A stretch of 45,816 nucleotides of DNA from Verrucomicrobiales bacterium (GTDB lineage: Bacteria; Verrucomicrobiota; Verrucomicrobiia; Verrucomicrobiales; DEV007): NCBI GenBank assembly GCA_029213065.1, contig JARGPH010000018.1:16251-62066 (forward strand), given 5' to 3'. The first letter of the stretch is position 1. Each line of letters opens with the position of its first letter. The notes under the pieces are model-generated. The model saw nothing but the letters and a program-made list of their open reading frames with translations. It was not told the DNA's origin and did not search any database. Both the position numbers and the translations under genes were made by a program. Positions 42,755 through 45,816 of the stretch are shown in pieces.

Positions 42755-43311
42755 GCTTCAGGTTTCTCCCAGTGTGCGTAAGTGACGTTGAAAATGAGCG
42801 ACCCGGTTGTGTCCTCCTCTGCGAGGTTTGGACTGATAGAGAGGCTCTCGAGAATAAGGTGAGGCATTTCGTCTTCGATCTCAGCGAGAAGAAGTTGCAT
42901 GGGCTTGAAGGAGCCTTTGAATGTCATTTCGATGCGGGAGAGGGGGCTTTTCACCATCCCGGCGATCGAGCCGCCGCCACCTGCCTGACCCATCTGGGTC
43001 TGCTGCAGCATCTCAGAATCGTATTTCGCGAGAATCTTGTTCAGATTCTGTGACATGGCCTGAATGAAATCCTCCTCGAGCTTTGAATTCCAGAAGGCCA
43101 TCTTCTTCCTGCGATTGTTCAGGGAGAGCTTGGCTTCGAACTCATTGGCTACCGTCTTGGCTTGAATGTATTTCTCCAGCGCTTCCGTCTTCACCTGGTA
43201 TTCCCGGGTGATTTTGCTGCGCGCATAGAGTGTCCCACCGAGAACAATCCCGAGGAGGACGCCCGGAATGATGACTCCGAAAAATAGAATGGCTTCGCGA
43301 TGCTTTGACAT
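42751..43311 (-). CDS. GspM/PilO-like assembly protein
   Basis: 186 residues. One N-terminal membrane helix (about 8-30, ILFFGVIIPGVLLGIVLGGTLY), then a coiled-coil segment (KTEALEKYIQAKTVANEFEA) and a ferredoxin-like C-terminal half with LSRIEMTFKGSFKPMQLLL (122-140) and LESLSISPNL. This layout is that of PilO/GspM, which pairs with PilN/GspL in the inner membrane alignment complex. It follows the GspL/PilN-like gene by 2 bp. The family is assigned by layout and context. Confidence 0.65.
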   Translation of the reverse strand: MSKHREAILFFGVIIPGVLLGIVLGGTLYARSKITREYQVKTEALEKYIQAKTVANEFEAKLSLNNRRKKMAFWNSKLEEDFIQAMSQNLNKILAKYDSEMLQQTQMGQAGGGGSIAGMVKSPLSRIEMTFKGSFKPMQLLLAEIEDEMPHLILESLSISPNLAEEDTTGSLIFNVTYAHWEKPEA

Positions 43312-43313
43312 GA

Positions 43314-45137
43314 TTATTCGCTGGTTAAAGGTTTCGTTGAGAGTGCCAGTTCATCTTTTGCGGAGAGACCCTGAGCAATTCGAAGGTCGAATGTGGTCCG
43401 GAAATGACGGGCCACTTTTGCGGGAAAGGCAGCAGAGGAAGGCATCGTGCCCTGCCTTTGCTGAAGGTTTACCTCGAGGCTTCTCGTATCTCCGTCGACT
43501 TTCAGATAGTCGGCCTGGTTTTCTTCGGCGATACGATTCAGGAGTTCCGCCACCCGGGTTCTACTACCGATTGTCGCGAGATTTTTGGCCACTTCGGGGT
43601 TGGCAAAACCGGAGATACTCCAGCTTCGGCTCAATCCCACCATGTTATCGGTTTCGCTGGTGGCTTCCGCCTGGTAGCGGGCCGAACGAACGATGACGCC
43701 CCCATCGTCAGGGAAAAGGTCGAGAAGAGCCTGCATTGCGAGCCAGCCTTCGGAACGCTTCGTGAGCAGATTCTCCCAATGATCCAGTTCCTTTTTCTCC
43801 TTGCCCAGCATGGCGACTTTCAGGTCCATTTCCTGAGCGGTCGCTGAATCGAGTTTCCAGGATTCCGATCGCATCTTCGATACGATATCCATTCCCGACC
43901 AGCCGATAAATCCGAGCAGGCAGACGATCAGGAAGGTGCGCGCGAGCGCGGCAAACTTGAGCATTCTGAGATCGCCGCGGGTCGGCATGCGATTCGTCAC
44001 TTCTTTCGTAGGGGAGTAGTAATCCGAGAAGGCCCATCGTGTGTGAAGCTCTTCGAGTGGATGATTCTTCGGGGTGACTTCCGACAGATTGATCGTCGCC
44101 ATTGCCAACTCGAGGCGTTTGCCCGGAATCTTGTCGACGATCGGGTTCTGGGAAATATCCGTAATCTTAATCTCCGTATCCGGATGATTCTGTCTGTAAA
44201 TCTGGAGAACTTTTTCAACGTCTGCCTCGGGCATGCCGTTAAGAGAAAGGAACGCTAGTCTCGGGTCCTTGATGTTGTTCAGAGCCGCCGATTGCGTGAC
44301 GACGTCCATGATTTCGGTGGGCGCGAGGTGATTGGTGTTGCGGTGGAGGAGAGGACGAATCATCTGGAGCTCTCCGCGTTCACCGGTCGTGCAGACCAGA
44401 GTCATGTGCTCGTACTGGAGCAGGTAAACTGTGTTCGAGAGATAATCCGGATCTTCGATTACCAATGGAAGCGCTGCAACGGCTTCGACCGCTCCGGAAA
44501 AGGTGTTTACGATGACAGGAATGTTCCGGACTTCCCCGTAGATTCCCAGTTCGTTCACGATCAACTTGAAGCGGGACGAAACACGTGTCGCGATGGAAAG
44601 ACGGCTGCCTGATTTTGCCCCGACGAGCGGGCACAGTCGCCAATCACCGGACTCGTCGTCAAGAGCGTCGTCGCCCATGGCAATTTGGGGAGCGGCTTTC
44701 AGCAACTCGTTGAGAGTTTCAAAGTCCGGGTCCGAAGAGAAATCCGGGGCGAGGTCGCGAATGCGGATTTCGTCAACGAGATGAAAACAAACGCCGAGGG
44801 ACTTCGCTTTGATTCCGTAAGCGGAAGATGAAATGATATTTCTGAGGGCCTCGTGAATGAGGTTGCGCGATTGGTCGTCGAGTCTTGCCTTCTCGCCTTC
44901 TTTTGCGGGAATCAAAGTCACCTTCGGGAGTTTCGGTGCAGTCCACCATTCTCCAGTGACCCGGTTGAAGACCGCGCTCTCATTGCCTACTGAGCTGACC
45001 CAGATATGCCATTGAAGATCGAGCTCGCGCGCACTCTTATACCAGTCTGGATTGCTGGCGCGGCTGGTCTCTTTGATGATTCTCCTGGCCTGACCGTATA
45101 GTTTCGGAGGCGATGAGTTTAGAGGAAGCAAATTCAT
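43314..45137 (-). CDS. GspL/PilM-PilN-like assembly protein
   Basis: 607 residues. Residues about 30-380 are cytosolic and look like a diverged actin-type PilM/GspL domain (ELDLQWHIWVSS; LIVNELGIYGEVRNIPVIV; RLELAMATINL). A single membrane helix is at about 398-418 (ARTFLIVCLLGFIGWSGMDI), followed by a coiled coil (MLGKEKKELDHWENLL) and a ferredoxin-like periplasmic domain. It joins PilM-like and PilN-like parts in one chain, as GspL does. It starts 46 bp after the upstream pseudopilin. Assigned mainly by layout and operon position; detection by profile would settle it. Confidence 0.6.
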   Translation of the reverse strand: MNLLPLNSSPPKLYGQARRIIKETSRASNPDWYKSARELDLQWHIWVSSVGNESAVFNRVTGEWWTAPKLPKVTLIPAKEGEKARLDDQSRNLIHEALRNIISSSAYGIKAKSLGVCFHLVDEIRIRDLAPDFSSDPDFETLNELLKAAPQIAMGDDALDDESGDWRLCPLVGAKSGSRLSIATRVSSRFKLIVNELGIYGEVRNIPVIVNTFSGAVEAVAALPLVIEDPDYLSNTVYLLQYEHMTLVCTTGERGELQMIRPLLHRNTNHLAPTEIMDVVTQSAALNNIKDPRLAFLSLNGMPEADVEKVLQIYRQNHPDTEIKITDISQNPIVDKIPGKRLELAMATINLSEVTPKNHPLEELHTRWAFSDYYSPTKEVTNRMPTRGDLRMLKFAALARTFLIVCLLGFIGWSGMDIVSKMRSESWKLDSATAQEMDLKVAMLGKEKKELDHWENLLTKRSEGWLAMQALLDLFPDDGGVIVRSARYQAEATSETDNMVGLSRSWSISGFANPEVAKNLATIGSRTRVAELLNRIAEENQADYLKVDGDTRSLEVNLQQRQGTMPSSAAFPAKVARHFRTTFDLRIAQGLSAKDELALSTKPLTSE

Positions 45138-45183
45138 GGGATTGGAATGGTTGCAGACAGAAGAGAGAAAGGGGGAGGGTGAA

Positions 45184-45573
45184 TCACCAGCCGGTAGTCG
45201 AGTTGGGTTTGTGGTCCTCCATCCCGTTGATTTCGCAGGTTAGGAAAACGGAGCCGACCGGTGGAATGGTTGCGTTGTAGGTGTAGACACCTTCAGCAGG
45301 GCAGACGGGCTCTGTTTCAATCATTTTGTCGGGCCCTACCAGCTGCATCTTGGAAATAGTATCACCAACGTCGAGTTGGTATAAGTTGGCGTATGAGCGA
45401 ACTGCCTTTTGCATGGTCGTCATATTTAAAATGCAGGAAGCGCGACTGGAGCCCTTTTTGTAGGCGGCGACTCCCAGGAAAAGAACACTGATGAGACCCA
45501 GCAGGACCGCGACAACGAGTGTCACCTCAATGAGAGTCAGTCCGCTTTCGTTGCTGTAGGTTTTGGGTTTCAT
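45184..45573 (-). CDS. Type II secretion/type IV pilus pseudopilin
   Basis: 129 residues from the ATG at 45573 (MKPKTYSNESG); a longer frame to 45699 is not prepilin-like. The signal is ESG-LTLIEVTLVVAVLLGL: cleavage after Gly, mature Leu at +1, glutamate at +5. The mature domain has three cysteines, including PVCPAEG and VFLTCEI, which may form a disulfide. It ends STTGW. The partial gene upstream ends with nearly the same residues (SLTGW), so the two are paralogues in tandem. Probably a main or second pilin of the system. Confidence 0.88.
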   Translation of the reverse strand: MKPKTYSNESGLTLIEVTLVVAVLLGLISVLFLGVAAYKKGSSRASCILNMTTMQKAVRSYANLYQLDVGDTISKMQLVGPDKMIETEPVCPAEGVYTYNATIPPVGSVFLTCEINGMEDHKPNSTTGW

Positions 45574-45680
45574 GCTGGAACGGCGGCTTGTGGAAAGAAA
45601 GGAAAGGGGTTGCAGGGAAGGTGCAAACTGGAGAGAGAGAAAGGGGAGTGTTCGGGAATCGGGAGAGGTGAACATGAAAT

Positions 45681-45712
45681 CAGTGCCGACCGGATACAAC
45701 CGACCGGCACTG
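45681..45712 (-). terminator. Long hairpin between tandem pseudopilin genes
   Basis: On the minus strand CAGTGCCGGTCGG and CCGGTCGGCACTG pair as a 13-bp stem (two G-T pairs) with a 6-base loop, 27 bp after the stop of the upstream pseudopilin gene. No T run follows. Probably an intercistronic hairpin that protects the upstream mRNA or lowers readthrough, rather than a full terminator. Confidence 0.5.
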
Positions 45713-45739
45713 AGAATTTAGTCAGTTAGACAGGATCAA

Positions 45740-45816
45740 TTACCAACCGGTAAGTGAGCTTGGGTTGTGCTGGCTGTTGTCAGTTCCTGCAAGTGAGCAG
45801 GTGAGGTAAGCTGTTC
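45740..45816 (-). CDS. C-terminal end of a second pseudopilin (5' part beyond window)
   Basis: Only the last 25 codons are visible, ending in TAA at 45740. They read AYLTCSLAGTDNSQHNPSSL then TGW, closely matching the end of the next gene (VFLTCEINGMEDHKPNSTTGW in pattern: LTC, Gly, Asp, then TGW). A paralogous pseudopilin is therefore the likely identity. The start and prepilin signal are outside the window. Confidence 0.72.
   Translation of the reverse strand, partial: TAYLTCSLAGTDNSQHNPSSLTGW

Overview
The window reads as a chromosomal segment of a Gram-negative bacterium, most likely a member of the Verrucomicrobiota (inference). The evidence is an outer membrane toolkit (RND pump, secretin, beta-barrel protein, lipoproteins), DUF1080-type and PQQ-propeller secreted proteins, a GHL10-type glycoside hydrolase, several G/FxxxE pseudopilins and an 89-residue zinc-free S14. 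Base composition is moderately GC-rich throughout. Strong Shine-Dalgarno sites are rare. No rRNA, tRNA, CRISPR array, transposase or integrase was seen.

Left end (1-5.5 kb, minus strand): a signalling cluster that looks immune-related. A TPR-S/SLOG/class III nucleotidyl cyclase protein is followed by a multi-membrane protein with a SLATT-like region fused to an alpha/beta hydrolase, and then by a TIR-domain membrane protein that runs off the window. The gene just upstream, a secreted LamG/DUF1080-like protein, overlaps the cyclase start by an ATGA. A cyclase beside TIR and membrane effectors recalls Pycsar-type defence, but the architecture differs, and this is the best candidate here for an undescribed system.

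5.6-16.4 kb: a DUF1080 protein, an HI0933-type flavoprotein convergent with a SulP-STAS anion transporter, and a tight RND efflux operon. The first gene of that operon encodes a TetR regulator fused in frame to the outer membrane efflux lipoprotein. A palindrome upstream is a candidate operator.

16.5-35.2 kb: mostly single housekeeping or envelope genes: an outer membrane barrel, a duplicated DUF3251-like lipoprotein, a GHL10 hydrolase, an SGNH esterase, a TfoX-N protein, MgtE, a Nudix hydrolase, a PQQ propeller, SixA, a FmdB zinc ribbon, a secreted esterase, ribosomal protein S14, a 2-hydroxyacid dehydrogenase with a KDG-type sugar kinase, Rrf2 with a small partner, a trypsin-like lipoprotein and GlpD.

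35.2-45.8 kb (minus strand): one long operon for a type II secretion/type IV pilus-like machine. In transcription order it has two tandem pseudopilins (the first cut by the window edge), a GspL/PilN-like protein, a GspM/PilO-like protein, a PilP-like periplasmic protein, a secretin, a free-standing protein resembling a GspE N-terminal domain, the GspE/PilB ATPase, a GspF/PilC platform protein, a small membrane protein and a third pseudopilin. Four-base overlaps join several genes. The one sizeable AT-rich gap, just before the secretin, can fold into nested hairpins. No prepilin peptidase or PilT retraction ATPase is present in the window.
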